Shown here in pieces: positions 17,710 to 27,024 of a DNA stretch of 64,000 nt. Source of the DNA: Mucilaginibacter empetricola (lineage in GTDB: Bacteria > Bacteroidota > Bacteroidia > Sphingobacteriales > Sphingobacteriaceae); the NCBI RefSeq assembly GCF_024808665.1, contig NZ_JANUBZ010000006.1, forward strand, positions 186,001 through 250,000. Direction: 5' to 3'. A program made the position numbers and the translations under genes. A model generated the notes under the pieces. That model was not told the DNA's origin. It was given only the letters and a program-made list of their open reading frames with translations, and did not search any database. Position 1 is the first letter of the stretch, and each line of letters starts with the position of its first letter.

Positions 17710-18477
17710 ATGAAGATAATTACTTATAACGTTAACGGTATCCGCTCGGCAATGAGCAAAAACTTTTTAGGCTGGCTGCAGGCTACTGATGCCGATGTGG
17801 TTTGTATGCAGGAAATTAAGGCTTCGCCCGATGTGCTGACCGATCTGCACTTAATTGAGCAATTAGGTTATGAACATTATTGGTATCCTGCAGAAAAAAA
17901 GGGATACAGCGGTACGGCTATCCTCACCAAAAAAACACCTAATAAAGTTGAATATGGTTGCGGCATTGCTGATTTTGACAGAGAGGGACGTAATATCCGT
18001 GTTGATTTTGACGATGTTTCGGTGATGAGCGTTTATTTCCCATCAGGCTCAAGCGGTGATGATAGGCAGGTATTTAAATACCGCTTTTTGGATGAATTTG
18101 GTAAGTATCTCGAACTGTTGCAATCACAATGCCCTAAGTTAGTGGTATGCGGCGATTATAATATTTGTCACAGACCTATTGATATCCATAACCCCAAATC
18201 GAACGCCAATTCTTCGGGCTTTTTGCCGGAAGAGCGGGAATGGATGGAGAACTTTATTGAGTCGGGTTATATTGATACTTTCAGGCATATGAATAAAGAG
18301 CCGCATAATTATACGTGGTGGAGTTTCAGGGCCAATGCAAGAGCGAAGAACCTTGGCTGGCGCATTGATTATGCTATGGCTACGCGTGCATTAGAAAATA
18401 ATATAAAAAGAGCGGCCATATTGCCCGAGGCAAGGCATTCGGATCATTGCCCGGTGTTGTTGGAATTGGAGTTTTAA
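17710..18477 (+). CDS. xth: Exodeoxyribonuclease III
   Basis: 255 residues, the usual size of the ExoIII/AP-endonuclease family, which cuts at abasic sites and trims 3' ends in base-excision repair. The N-terminus ITYNVNGIRSAMSKNFLGWL, then CMQEIKA (metal-binding Glu), VCGDYNICHRPIDIHNPK, GWRIDYAMAT and the final HSDHCPVLLELEF (catalytic Asp-His) are all intact. It is cytosolic and stands alone. Confidence 0.94.
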   Translation: MKIITYNVNGIRSAMSKNFLGWLQATDADVVCMQEIKASPDVLTDLHLIEQLGYEHYWYPAEKKGYSGTAILTKKTPNKVEYGCGIADFDREGRNIRVDFDDVSVMSVYFPSGSSGDDRQVFKYRFLDEFGKYLELLQSQCPKLVVCGDYNICHRPIDIHNPKSNANSSGFLPEEREWMENFIESGYIDTFRHMNKEPHNYTWWSFRANARAKNLGWRIDYAMATRALENNIKRAAILPEARHSDHCPVLLELEF

Positions 18478-18533
18478 ATTCTTACAGCTTTTTCCATAGC
18501 GATTAGTTAAAACCTTGGTTTTAACTAATCAAG

Positions 18534-18880
18534 GTTGTCATGCTGAGTGATAAAATCCGGGGACTGTGAAGGTGAAATGACAAAAAATGCGCCGTAGGTG
18601 CAAAATATCGGTAGAAATATTGTTGTGACCAATTTTAGCGTGCTGTAGGTACGCCACTTGCATGCGTATGGGTTTCGTACCTACGGCACGACATAATTGT
18701 TGTCGTTTTTTCTACCAATATTCGACCCCGATGGGGTCATCCACGCTGAAAAACTTAGTTTTTAAAACTAAGTTTAGTACCGCTATATGTCATGGGTAGC
18801 GGTAGCGAAGGATCTTCTGCTTCAGAAAAGCATGCGGTCATGCATATTGAAGAAGATTCTTCACTCCGTTCAGAATGACA
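18534..18880. repeat. Gene-free stretch with REP-like palindromes upstream of comM
   Basis: The 510 bases between the exonuclease and comM have no good ORF. CGTGCTGTAGGTACG (18639-18653) pairs with 18676-18690 at 14 of 15 positions, with outer GGTAGAAA words also pairing. An AGATTCTTCACTCCGTTCAG word at about 18855 is a common Bacteroidota intergenic repeat. Confidence 0.65.
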
Positions 18881-18988
18881 ACAATGCTTTTTGGAATGTT
18901 TCGAACACCTTTAATTTTAAAACCCATCGCTATCTTTTCTCCATCAATTAAATTATATAAATTACGCACTAAATAAACTTTATCATTT

Positions 18989-20041
18989 GTGCTAATTAAA
19001 ACTTTTGGGAGTGCAGTATACGGCATCGAGGCTGTTACCATAACAGTTGAGGTAAACATCAGCGGCGGCAAAAACTATTATATTGTGGGCCTGCCGGATA
19101 ATGCCGTGCGCGAATCTATGCAGCGGGTTGAGGCTGCCCTGCAAACCAACAGTTTCCGGATGCCGCGACAAAAGATAGTAGTGAATATGGCTCCCGCAGA
19201 CATCCGCAAAGAAGGATCGGCCTATGATCTTACTATTGCTACAGCCATATTGGCCAGTTCAGGCCAGATAGAAAACGAAAACCTTGACAAGTATTTAATT
19301 ATGGGCGAGCTTTCGCTGGATGGCGGACTGCAACCTATAAAAGGTGCTTTGCCCATTGCTATACAGGCGCGGAAAGAGGGTTTTAAAGGATTTATTTTGC
19401 CCAAACAAAATGCCCGCGAAGCCGCCATAGTGAATGACCTGGAAGTATACGGCGTGGAAACCATAAAAGAAGTAGCCGACTTTTTTAATGGCGATGTGCA
19501 ATTAGTGGCCGAAGTAGTTAATACCCGCGAAGAATTTTTTAAAAGCCTCACCAATTACGATAGTGATTTTAGCGAAGTACGCGGACAGGAAAATATAAAA
19601 CGGGCGCTGGAGATTGCCGCCGCAGGCGGGCATAATGTGATATTGATTGGTCCGCCTGGAGCAGGTAAAACTATGCTGGCGCGACGGCTGCCATCCATTT
19701 TGCCGCCATTGAGTTTATACGAATCTTTAGAAACTACCAAGATCCATTCTGTAGCCGGTAAGCTGGCGGCAGCTGATGCTTTGGTAACCACACGGCCATT
19801 CCGCTCGCCGCACCATACTATTAGTGATGTGGCGCTGGTTGGCGGGGGCAGCAACCCGCAGCCGGGTGAAATTTCACTGGCACATAACGGTGTTTTGTTT
19901 CTGGATGAATTGCCGGAGTTTAAACGCAGTGCCCTCGAAGTAATGCGCCAGCCGCTGGAAGAACGCCGGGTAACCATATCGCGCGCTAAGTTTACGGTTG
20001 ACTACCCAAGCTCGTTTATGCTGGTGGCGAGTATGAACCCC
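18989..20041 (+). pseudogene. comM: comM (yifB) Mg-chelatase-like ATPase, 5' part, interrupted by the 33-kb element
   Basis: 351 codons from a GTG start, opening [20 protein letters not shown] as in ComM/YifB. The N-terminal Lon-like domain is followed by the AAA+ ATPase with Walker A GPPGAGKT (about 221-228) and the helicase motif FLDELPEF. It stops in mid-motif at LVASMNP, where the family continues CPCGYF. That continuation is found at 53295, so the gene is split by insertion. ComM is a helicase for branch migration during natural transformation, so the split probably removes that function. A 351-residue fragment ends at the TGA created by the junction (20042-20044). Confidence 0.95.
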
Positions 20042-21512
20042 TGAGGTTGTGTTGCTTATTTCCACCATTTTGGGAAAGCGGGGGCGCGTAGGCTAAGTTG
20101 ATCGTGATGTCTTCTTTGCCGATTTCGATGCCGGTTGTGATGGTTTCAACGATGGCCCGTTTCTGCTCAAAGCTCATATCTCCCCATTGGTCATATAACG
20201 CCTTGGCTTCCGTTAATACCCGGTCAGTGGACATTAGCTGGATGGTGCGAACATCAATTTCAGCTTCTAGTTGAGGTAGCTGTGTATCCATTTGGGAAAC
20301 TCGTTCTTCCATTGGCTTGTATTCCAATGCAAAGCCTTCTTTAGAGAGCTCTCCGTCTAAGCGTAGTGTCAAAAGATCGTTCATGCGTTTGGCAAGCCTG
20401 TTCCGTTCTTTAGTGGTGGTAGCAAGGAGGGCTTTCTTTTCTTCCAACTGTAAATCAGTTTGTTCAATGTAGTCAGCGGGATTGATGCCATTTAAATAGT
20501 CTTTTAAATAGGTTTGATATATTTCATCAATATCATCAACACCAATCCTGTTTTTGCATTTCTTGCAACTGAATACCCGAGACGTATGGTATACGTACAT
20601 AGCGGTACCACAGCTACACTGAACAAAGCCGGATAGTAAATACATTGCTTTGCGCCCTGGCTTTTTCCGTTTGACTTCGGTAGTGTCCAGTATGGCATTG
20701 CATTGATTCCATACATCGGGTGCAACAATCGCAGGACAAGGCAACCGAATCCATTCGTTTTGTGGTTTCAACACCCATTGTTTGCCGTCACCAAGACTTT
20801 TGGTGTAGTTAGCAATCCGTTCACCTTTGGCAGTTGGATCACGTAATAACCTGGCTACAGTGGTGTCAGAAAAGGCGCTGCCATTGCGGGTCCTGTATCC
20901 CAACTTGTTCAAGGCATCAGCAGTTGATTTTTTGCGTTGATGTTTCAGAAAGAGCTCATAAATCAATTTGCGTATCGGGGCTTCTGCTTCATCAATGACG
21001 AGTTCCTTGCCATCCCAGCGGTATCCAAATGAACTTTGCCCGCCTAATGGTTTGCCCATTCGTGCGCGGATTGGAACAGAGGCGGCAACACGAGAGGCGA
21101 TTTCTTCCCGTTCCCATTCTGCCATTGCAGAAATAATGGTGAAAAATAATCTTCCGGCCGGAGAGCTGGTATCAATGTTTTCAGACAATGATATAAGGTC
21201 AGCATTCTCATGGCGAAAGATTTCGGCAAATTCTAGGAGTTCTTTGGTGCTGCGGGCCAGACGGGCCAGTTTGGAAAATACCAGGCCGGTGATATGGCCG
21301 CTTCTGATGTCTGCGAGCATCCGTTTCGCTTCGGGGTGTCCCATGACAGACTTTCCACTTACTGCTTCAAGCCGGTATACTTCCATCACCTGCCAGCCTT
21401 TGGCTTCGATGTAGTAACGGGCGCGTTGTTCGTGATGTTCGGGGCTTTCTTCTTTAACTTGGAGTTCGGTACTTACACGTATCCAAATACCAACATGCTT
21501 TGGTTGCGTCAT
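20016..21512 (-). CDS. Large serine recombinase (element integrase)
   Basis: 498 residues. Catalytic Ser14 is in WIRVST, in a resolvase domain (about 5-150). The recombinase domain (about 165-280) is followed by a zinc ribbon (CSCG then SCKKC, about 318-342) and a long coiled coil (about 370-420). Residues 1-490 come from the element; the last eight, RGSYSPPA, are read from host comM antisense across attL and end at a host stop. In the excised circle the frame would instead continue into the HTH gene at the other end. It is the enzyme expected to insert and excise the element. Confidence 0.93.
   Translation of the reverse strand: MTQPKHVGIWIRVSTELQVKEESPEHHEQRARYYIEAKGWQVMEVYRLEAVSGKSVMGHPEAKRMLADIRSGHITGLVFSKLARLARSTKELLEFAEIFRHENADLISLSENIDTSSPAGRLFFTIISAMAEWEREEIASRVAASVPIRARMGKPLGGQSSFGYRWDGKELVIDEAEAPIRKLIYELFLKHQRKKSTADALNKLGYRTRNGSAFSDTTVARLLRDPTAKGERIANYTKSLGDGKQWVLKPQNEWIRLPCPAIVAPDVWNQCNAILDTTEVKRKKPGRKAMYLLSGFVQCSCGTAMYVYHTSRVFSCKKCKNRIGVDDIDEIYQTYLKDYLNGINPADYIEQTDLQLEEKKALLATTTKERNRLAKRMNDLLTLRLDGELSKEGFALEYKPMEERVSQMDTQLPQLEAEIDVRTIQLMSTDRVLTEAKALYDQWGDMSFEQKRAIVETITTGIEIGKEDITINLAYAPPLSQNGGNKQHNLRGSYSPPA
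20031..20055. other. attL junction of the serine-recombinase element
   Basis: The chromosomal side is the comM sequence ending ATGAACCCC, the shared dinucleotide is TG at 20042-20043, and the element side begins AGGTTGTGTTGC. Compared with attR (53283-53308), only TG is common, as expected for a large serine recombinase. Joining the outer halves gives AACCCC-TG-TCCATGC, which restores the comM frame (Asn-Pro-Cys-Pro-Cys). Confidence 0.88.
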
Positions 21513-21604
21513 TGGAATTGCTTTTAAATTGTGAAAGGAATAGTTTTATATTAAAGATAGCGGTTTTTGAATATTTGAAAAGGGGGGCTTTCCCCATCTA
21601 ACGG

Positions 21605-21632
21605 TTGACGGTCAAACTTTATAATAGCTTTG
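21605..21632 (+). promoter_or_regulatory. Bacteroidota promoter with overlapping TTGAC palindrome
   Basis: TTG at 21605-21607 and TAGCTTTG at 21625-21632 are separated by 17 bases, a good -33/-7 pair for the lipoprotein gene at 21726. The -33 part lies in TTGAC-G-GTCAA, a short palindrome that could bind a regulator such as the element's XRE or double-HTH protein (inference). Confidence 0.6.
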
Positions 21633-21725
21633 CTCAATGTGCCCGTTAAAACACCCTAAGAAATAGCGTTAAAATACTCTGGAATTTATAGGGTAGTTAC
21701 AGTACATTTATAAAAACCTCACACA

Positions 21726-22187
21726 ATGCAAATTAAACCGATTACACTATCTATTGTGATTGTTGCCTTTAGCATCCTCGCAAGTTGTAAAGTAATACTT
21801 ATTGGAGCTTATGACCAAGTTACTGACCAAGGCATTCAAAAAATCCAAACAGACGTTTCGCAGTTATTAATAACGCTAAAAAAGAATCTGGTAAATAATA
21901 ATGCTTCTGCCAATCAATATAGCAATTTTGATAAAACGTATAGCGCAATCGAAGGAGAGGTCGAAAGCCTCAACATCCGATGTAAAGCACTTCCTAAATA
22001 TTCTATTGTCGTCGGCCAACTTGGTGCAGTGAATAAGAATATTATCGATTTAGAGTCATTGCATAAAATTGATGACTTTAAAGCTATACGCGATACATCA
22101 ATAATGAACAATGTACTCAGTACCTTAGAAGTCCAATTTACAGCAATGGTTTCTTTACAAAATGGCTTGAAAAACGAAAAAAATTAA
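21726..22187 (+). CDS. Predicted lipoprotein, unknown
   Basis: 153 residues. The signal peptide ends in a lipobox-like LASC (Cys20). The mature part is almost all helical and rich in Asn, Gln and Lys, with heptad-like patterns. No known domain. It is followed three bases later by the next gene, so they are translated together. A matched promoter precedes it. The two-gene unit is the only cargo beside the recombinase, between the integrase and a good terminator. Confidence 0.7.
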   Translation: MQIKPITLSIVIVAFSILASCKVILIGAYDQVTDQGIQKIQTDVSQLLITLKKNLVNNNASANQYSNFDKTYSAIEGEVESLNIRCKALPKYSIVVGQLGAVNKNIIDLESLHKIDDFKAIRDTSIMNNVLSTLEVQFTAMVSLQNGLKNEKN

Positions 22188-22190
22188 ATT

Positions 22191-22523
22191 ATGGCAGCTT
22201 TAAATCTTGATGATCTCTTTAATAAAATGGTAGGCGCGGCAACGACAAGCTTAAGTGGTAAATGGCCTGCTATTAGTGCGTTAGCAACAACGTCATTAAA
22301 AACGTTAGCCCAGAACTTAGTCAATGTACAAGAATTGCTTTTAGCTGAAAGTATTTCCCAGGCACAAGCAACCTTGATGATCGACATGCAAAAAAATAGC
22401 TTACAAACTGTCTTGTTATCCGAAGAGGGATTGGGGTTAATAGCAGCGCAAGATGCTATTAACGCAGTTATTGGAGTAGTTAAAGACGCAGTTAATGTAG
22501 CAATTGGATTTGCATTGCTCTAA
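22191..22523 (+). CDS. Small hydrophobic-helix protein paired with the lipoprotein gene
   Basis: 110 residues, low in charge and rich in Ala, Leu, Thr and Val, with three amphipathic or hydrophobic helices (for example KWPAISALATTSLKTLAQNL and NAVIGVVKDAVNVAIGFALL). This resembles phasin-like or pore-associated small proteins, but no family is assigned. It has no signal peptide. It starts three bases after the lipoprotein stop and is followed by a strong hairpin terminator, so the two form a closed unit. Confidence 0.65.
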   Translation: MAALNLDDLFNKMVGAATTSLSGKWPAISALATTSLKTLAQNLVNVQELLLAESISQAQATLMIDMQKNSLQTVLLSEEGLGLIAAQDAINAVIGVVKDAVNVAIGFALL

Positions 22524-22555
22524 ATCGCAAATAAGTAGCTATTCATTAAATAAAT

Positions 22556-22576
22556 ACAGCCCCTGAAAGGGGCTGT
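22556..22576 (+). terminator. Stem-loop after the two-gene lipoprotein unit
   Basis: ACAGCCCCT pairs perfectly with AGGGGCTGT around GAA, 33 bases after the stop at 22523. It also lies past the 3' end of the convergent RuvC-like gene at 22611, so it could serve both strands. The following T-rich stretch is short. Confidence 0.8.
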
Positions 22577-22610
22577 GCATTTGTCATCGCTTTGCCTATA
22601 TTTTGTTGTG

Positions 22611-23087
22611 TTAATCGGGGAATTTTTCCTGCAATGCCAAGTGTGCAACCAATACTGCTTCAAACATCCTAAGATGATATTTATTGCGATTGGTGAGTTC
22701 ACGCTGTTGGTGATTGGCTAGGACGGGATACAGCGTTGCAGTGTAATTTATGACATCGCGCTTGTTTCTGATTCTTGGCAATGCCTCCTTAATTTCTGCC
22801 TGGCTTCGGTAGTCCACCATGCAACCGTGATAGGTAATCATTTTTTGTACCTTTTGTAGCAGATTGACGATTCCATCTGTATGGTGGCTGATTCGCGGAA
22901 TCTTCACAATGACGATTTTAACGTTATGTTTTTTGATGTACTGTTCGTAGTGTGCGATGATAGTATCACCTTTTTCTTCAGACCAACTGGCCTTGAATGA
23001 TATTGTATTCCATACCTTTAATTGGTTTCCTTCAAGGATCGCAATACCCGATGAACGGGTGCCAATGCTAATTCCCAGAATCACCAT
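22611..23087 (-). CDS. RuvC-like (RNase H fold) protein with altered catalytic residues
   Basis: 158 residues from the ATG at 23087 (a longer start at 23123 overlaps the previous gene further). The start VILGISIGTRSSGIAIL matches the first strand-loop of RuvC-type nucleases, where GIDPGT is usual, but Ser replaces the catalytic Asp. The second strand has VKIP where RuvC has an acidic residue, and the last helix has FEAVLVAHLA. So the fold is plausible but activity is doubtful. It overlaps the upstream gene by 20 bases, so they form an operon. A role in element DNA processing is an inference. Confidence 0.6.
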   Translation of the reverse strand: MVILGISIGTRSSGIAILEGNQLKVWNTISFKASWSEEKGDTIIAHYEQYIKKHNVKIVIVKIPRISHHTDGIVNLLQKVQKMITYHGCMVDYRSQAEIKEALPRIRNKRDVINYTATLYPVLANHQQRELTNRNKYHLRMFEAVLVAHLALQEKFPD

Positions 23088-23334
23088 GACCGTAGTGTTT
23101 ATAGTTATTAACGCTATTAACAAAAATTGCGGCCCGAGACTTGTGCACCTTATGGGCTGGAATCACACAGGCTGCATCTAAGTATTCTTCCAATAAGTAA
23201 TGTGGTACTTCCTTGGTGTAACGAAGAAATTGTGCAAGTGAGGACGGATTGTTTAAGCGCTCCGCGATTTCATTGGCAAGCTGGATTTCCTCATGGCTAT
23301 AGTTATCGCGTACATACTGATCAAATGATTTCAT
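23068..23334 (-). CDS. Small protein overlapping the RuvC-like gene, unknown
   Basis: 88 residues from the ATG at 23334 (KSFDQYVRDNYSHEEIQLAN); a longer start at 23361 has less support. Helical, with AHKVHKSRAAIFVNSVNNY near the end. No known domain. Its 3' end overlaps the start of the RuvC-like gene, so the two are translated together. The partner and function are unknown. Confidence 0.6.
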   Translation of the reverse strand: MKSFDQYVRDNYSHEEIQLANEIAERLNNPSSLAQFLRYTKEVPHYLLEEYLDAACVIPAHKVHKSRAAIFVNSVNNYKHYGHGDSGN

Positions 23335-23426
23335 GATTATGTTGTTATCTAATAATTGCAACGATCGGTCAGTCGATTTTTTTTATTATTTCGAGCGTCT
23401 CGTTCGATACTATGGAATAAAGTCGA

Positions 23427-23451
23427 TATCCTTTTTCCGTTGGTAAGGATA
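23427..23451. other. Short inverted repeat in the 340-base gap before the integrase gene's 3' end
   Basis: TATCCTT (23427-23433) pairs with AAGGATA (23445-23451). Upstream at about 23393 is TCGAGCGTCTCGTTCGA, another imperfect palindrome. The gap 23335-23673 has no gene and could hold the promoter of the overlapping pair on the minus strand. Confidence 0.4.
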
Positions 23452-23673
23452 CCAAGGAGTATAGTTTCTTATAAGGGAGGTAAAAAAAAATCTAAACTCG
23501 GAAAATCACTTTAAAGGACAATCCTATAGGACAAAGTAGAATCTTTTCAATGCGCTGTTAGTGTGCAATACGATCCTCAGTCAGTCATTTAAATAGCAGA
23601 TGTAATTTAAAGAATACCGGTATCCATAATACCAGCCACCCTTTGAATTAAATACAATATTTCTTTCAATGAC

Positions 23674-24567
23674 TTATATATTGTTTAGCGGATGTTTAGT
23701 CATTTGTGATCGTAAATGTTCCGCACTGGCAGATAAGTAAATCGTTGTTGTGCTGATATCGCTATGCCCCATCATTTTAGACAAGCTATATATGTCGCAC
23801 CCTCCTTCCAGCATTAAGGTGGCAAATGTGTGTCGCAGTTTATGAACGCTGAACGATAAGCCAAATGCATCCCGCATTTGCTCCACAAGTTTTTTTAAGC
23901 CATTTTCGGTGAATCCAACATTACCTCGCAGTGAACAGAAAAATTCAGCGTTGATCTTGCCCAATCGCTTTCGTTCCTCTATATATCGTTTTAAGCTTTG
24001 CGCCAGTGTGTAGCTAATAGGAATTATTCTGTCTTTATTGCCTTTTCCTTGCCTGACAAAGAGCGTAAGGTTATTGAGATCGACATCGGAATATTTCAAA
24101 TGTAACAGCTCTTGTTTGCGTAACCCCGCAAATATAAAGGTCGAAAAGAGGGCATGGTTTCGATAGCGGAGAAATGAATACTCGTAGGGATAGTTATAAA
24201 CCAGTTCCAATAGCCTCAACGCATCTTGCTTGGTGAGTTTAGGCGGCAGACATTTTTCTTTTTTGGGTATTTCAATATCACTAATGGGATTCTTTTCCAT
24301 ATAGCCCTGTTTTATACACCAACGGAAAAAGACCAGCAATGATTTATGGTAGACCAGGAAGGTATTCACCGACCATTTTCGTTCTGTTCTCCCCAAGAAA
24401 AACAAAGCACGAACCTTTTCGTCGGTAACAGCATTGAGGTCATTGATGCCCGTAAAGCGGCAAAAACAACTGATGACATATTTGTATCTCCGGATGGTGT
24501 TTGGTGAATAGCCCTTAAAAGAGAGCGAGTAATCACAAAACTTTTGTGATAGGAGCTCAATATCCAT
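23674..24567 (-). CDS. Tyrosine recombinase (site-specific integrase 1)
   Basis: 297 residues from the ATG at 24567 (a start at 24624 is possible). A SAM-like core-binding domain (IELLSQKFCDYSLSFKGYSP onward) precedes the catalytic domain with GLRKQELLHL (Arg), KGNKDRIIPI (Lys), HKLRHTFATL (His-x-x-Arg), GHSD (His) and TTTIYLS (Tyr nucleophile). All five are present. It lies just downstream, on the same strand, of a tRNA-Lys 3' half, the arrangement of an attP next to its integrase. It cannot be the enzyme that inserted this element at comM, because those junctions are of serine type. Confidence 0.9.
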   Translation of the reverse strand: MDIELLSQKFCDYSLSFKGYSPNTIRRYKYVISCFCRFTGINDLNAVTDEKVRALFFLGRTERKWSVNTFLVYHKSLLVFFRWCIKQGYMEKNPISDIEIPKKEKCLPPKLTKQDALRLLELVYNYPYEYSFLRYRNHALFSTFIFAGLRKQELLHLKYSDVDLNNLTLFVRQGKGNKDRIIPISYTLAQSLKRYIEERKRLGKINAEFFCSLRGNVGFTENGLKKLVEQMRDAFGLSFSVHKLRHTFATLMLEGGCDIYSLSKMMGHSDISTTTIYLSASAEHLRSQMTKHPLNNI

Positions 24568-24694
24568 GATGGTATGGAGCAGTTTATTTGATGATTGTTG
24601 TACCGCCAACGGCCTGTTTACCAAAAGAGCTGGTCTCAGGCAACGCTTTTTTGGCCGATTATTTCCTGAATACCTTTTGTTTAAAGGCTATTTG

Positions 24695-24736
24695 TGCCCC
24701 CAGCAGGATTCGAACCTGCGACCGTCTCCTTAAAAG
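24695..24736 (-). other. 3' half of a tRNA-Lys(UUU) gene, probable attP identity segment
   Basis: Read on the minus strand, the segment begins at the anticodon loop CTTTTAA. It continues through the anticodon stem half GGAGA, a five-base variable region, a perfect T arm (GCAGG-TTCGAAT-CCTGC) and the acceptor half TGGGGGC plus discriminator A. The 5' half is absent: upstream bases do not pair with GGAGA. Phage and element attP sites often copy a tRNA 3' half next to the integrase gene, which is the arrangement here. Confidence 0.75.
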
Positions 24737-25086
24737 TTGTTTGAAGCATGCTTTTCATTTAAAAAGGCTTATTTAGTAAGGGCGAAATCAGATTTTTAAA
24801 AGTTTCCAGTGGACTTTTTGACGGCCTGTTTATCGGCAAAACAATTATCTATATACTGCTCGTATTAGTTTATAATTGTGATTTCGAATCACCTGATAAG
24901 TATGCCTTTTTCTGAAAAAAAATCAAATTTAAATGAGATAGCTCTACTTGTTGCTTTTTATTTAGGTGAGGGCGTGGACCGTATCCTTGTATATTGAGTA
25001 TGCTTTCAGGAAAGTTCATAGTAGAGTAATTTATTGCAACCGTGAAAATTCAAATTTATCGGCTGTGCCAGATTTTTTAAATTAAA

Positions 25087-25111
25087 GCCCCCACAAAATA
25101 ATTGTGGGGGC
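25087..25111. terminator. Strong stem-loop in a gene-free stretch
   Basis: GCCCCCACAA pairs with TTGTGGGGGC around AATAA. It lies about 70 bases past the end of the minus-strand gene at 25183 and could be its terminator. The stretch 24737-25086 shows nothing else. Confidence 0.7.
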
Positions 25112-25182
25112 AAAGCTTTGCTTTTAGTTTTTTAAATAATCATTCGCTATTGAGCAACGTTAGAATTAAATTCTCAAGATAT

Positions 25183-25590
25183 TTAATTATTCTTTCGATT
25201 TTTCTTCTTTTGAAAGTCACTCTTGCGGATCACTTTTTTTGGTAAATCCAAATCAGGATTTCCTTTCCTCCATTGGTTTTTTTCTGCGCTCAACTTGAAG
25301 GTTTTTCTATCTAATTCCAAAAGCGAAGTCTTTTGAAAGATGAAATTCTCGTCCCTTCTGCGTTTGTTGGCAATTCTATCCTTATCGATTTCATCAATAA
25401 ATCTGTGGACATATCGAGCAAGTCTAAATAAAAGATATAACCCTCCAATGATTGAACATGGTATGGAGACAAACCGAGGAACGGTTTGGTTTAAATTTGT
25501 CGTCCAATAGTTAGCGCCAGGCATAATAAAAACAATCAGTGTAAACCCTTCAAAAAAAGCCCAAGGCGGTCTTTTAAATTGGGGAGTCAT
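25183..25590 (-). CDS. Small membrane protein with a basic tail
   Basis: 135 residues. Two hydrophobic segments (about 10-30 and 40-60) are followed by a cytosolic tail very rich in Lys, Arg and Asp (RRRDENFIFQKTSLLELDRK). No family is recognised. It has its own hairpin terminator. It could anchor a nucleic-acid-binding complex of the element, but this is only suggested by charge. Confidence 0.6.
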   Translation of the reverse strand: MTPQFKRPPWAFFEGFTLIVFIMPGANYWTTNLNQTVPRFVSIPCSIIGGLYLLFRLARYVHRFIDEIDKDRIANKRRRDENFIFQKTSLLELDRKTFKLSAEKNQWRKGNPDLDLPKKVIRKSDFQKKKNRKNN

Positions 25591-25913
25591 GGTAAAAAGT
25601 TTTTAAAGATTATTTAAAAGAACAATTTTACGATTTCCTCCGTAAGCGGCTCGATGCGTACCCTATGTTCGTGCAATTTGACACAGTTCTTTACTGATGA
25701 TATATTGCTTGAGATTAATGTACTTTATTCAAAGCAGGCTCCGGCATACTGTCGACAGTGTAAAACCAATGTGAAGTTCGGGAGGTTAGAGGCCCGAGCT
25801 TTTTTGATTTGATGGCAATTTAGTAATTTGACATCTAATTTACAACAAGTTAAATGAATTTTTAGTTTTACGAATAGGATTGCTTTGTAATGAGAAGGAT
25901 TTCATAAACCAAA

Positions 25914-25945
25914 ACTGCCGTCCTAACTTACGTTAAGAAGGCAGT
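25914..25945. repeat. Imperfect hairpin similar to one at 35270-35304
   Basis: ACTGCC (25914-25919) and TAAC pair with GTTA and GGCAGT (25940-25945). The sequence ACTGCCGTCC-TAA is shared with 35270-35304. It sits about 70 bases past the stop of the second tyrosine recombinase and could be its terminator or a recombination site. The stretch 25591-25913 shows no gene. Confidence 0.5.
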
Positions 25946-26015
25946 GGGGTTAATAGCGGCATCATAGCATGTTCATCATCAGTATGTAAATCGATACATC
26001 ACTTTTTATTGAAAC

Positions 26016-26936
26016 TTAAATTGAAATTTTTCCGATGTCATCGATCATGTCTTCCGTTCTCATTGAACGGGCATACCGCATGGTCATTGCAATATCAGTG
26101 TGTCCCATCATTTTCTGCACCTTGAACACGTTTACGTTTGCTTCGCAGAGTTTACAAGCGAACGTGTGTCTAAACTGGTGAAGGTGGAATTTTACGCCAG
26201 ACTTCAGTATGAGGCTTTTCACCCAGTGTTTTAATCCATGCCGTGTTAGTCCGCTATCTCCCTTAGTGGCGACAATCAACCATTCTGTCTTTAATTTTCT
26301 CCTTTCATTAAGATAGTCCTTTATATGCATAGCCAGGGTTGGGTGCATTTTAAGCACGCGGGTCTTTTTTGACTTCGATGTTTCTGCACGTACCGTTAGC
26401 TCGTTCTTTATCAGATCGAGGTCGCTGACATGAAGCGAAATAAGCTCGCCTTTACGCAGCCCGCAGAACAAGAGAATACTTACCATCATGGTATCTCTTC
26501 GGATTGTTAGGGCATTAGCGGAGCATCGGACAATTGAAGAATATATTTTATTGATGTCGCTGTTTTCTAATTTTCGGAAGTCGTCATAGTTAGGCCGGGG
26601 CGGCTTAATATCTTTCAGCGGGCTTTCTATGATAAATCCGCGCTTTTTCAGCCACACAAAGAAGACGTTCAATTTGCTCCACTGCGTTTTAATGGTGGAT
26701 TTTTTAACCCCTGATGTTACCGTTTTTCCCACCATTCGTGGACGGGTTTCGATTCGTCTGAAAAATTCGTTTAACATTTCCGGAGTTAATTCTTTAGGAG
26801 AAGTGACTTCAGGCATAATTTTTAGAAACAGAAGAAAGACGGCGTTATAACCTCTTGTTGTTTCAGGGCGAAGTCTGCGCGAATAGTTGCATTCCAAGAT
26901 GAATTCTTGGAACAGCGCATTAATAGTATTCATCAC
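26016..26936 (-). CDS. Tyrosine recombinase (site-specific integrase 2)
   Basis: 306 residues. N-terminal core-binding domain (about 5-90), then the catalytic domain with GLRKGELISLHVSDLD (Arg), TSKSKKTRVLKM (Lys), HQFRHTFACKL (His-x-x-Arg), GHTDIAM (His) and MTMRYAR (Tyr). All key residues are intact. It is divergent from the ATPase gene at 27025, with about 90 bases between starts. Which DNA it acts on is not known; it is only distantly like the first tyrosine recombinase. Confidence 0.9.
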   Translation of the reverse strand: MMNTINALFQEFILECNYSRRLRPETTRGYNAVFLLFLKIMPEVTSPKELTPEMLNEFFRRIETRPRMVGKTVTSGVKKSTIKTQWSKLNVFFVWLKKRGFIIESPLKDIKPPRPNYDDFRKLENSDINKIYSSIVRCSANALTIRRDTMMVSILLFCGLRKGELISLHVSDLDLIKNELTVRAETSKSKKTRVLKMHPTLAMHIKDYLNERRKLKTEWLIVATKGDSGLTRHGLKHWVKSLILKSGVKFHLHQFRHTFACKLCEANVNVFKVQKMMGHTDIAMTMRYARSMRTEDMIDDIGKISI

Positions 26937-27024
26937 ATTAGTGTGCCCTATTCACTACCTAAATCTAAGAGAGCAATATCCTCTCTATCATGACAGTTAG
27001 ATCTCTCGTACCATTCATTACCAA

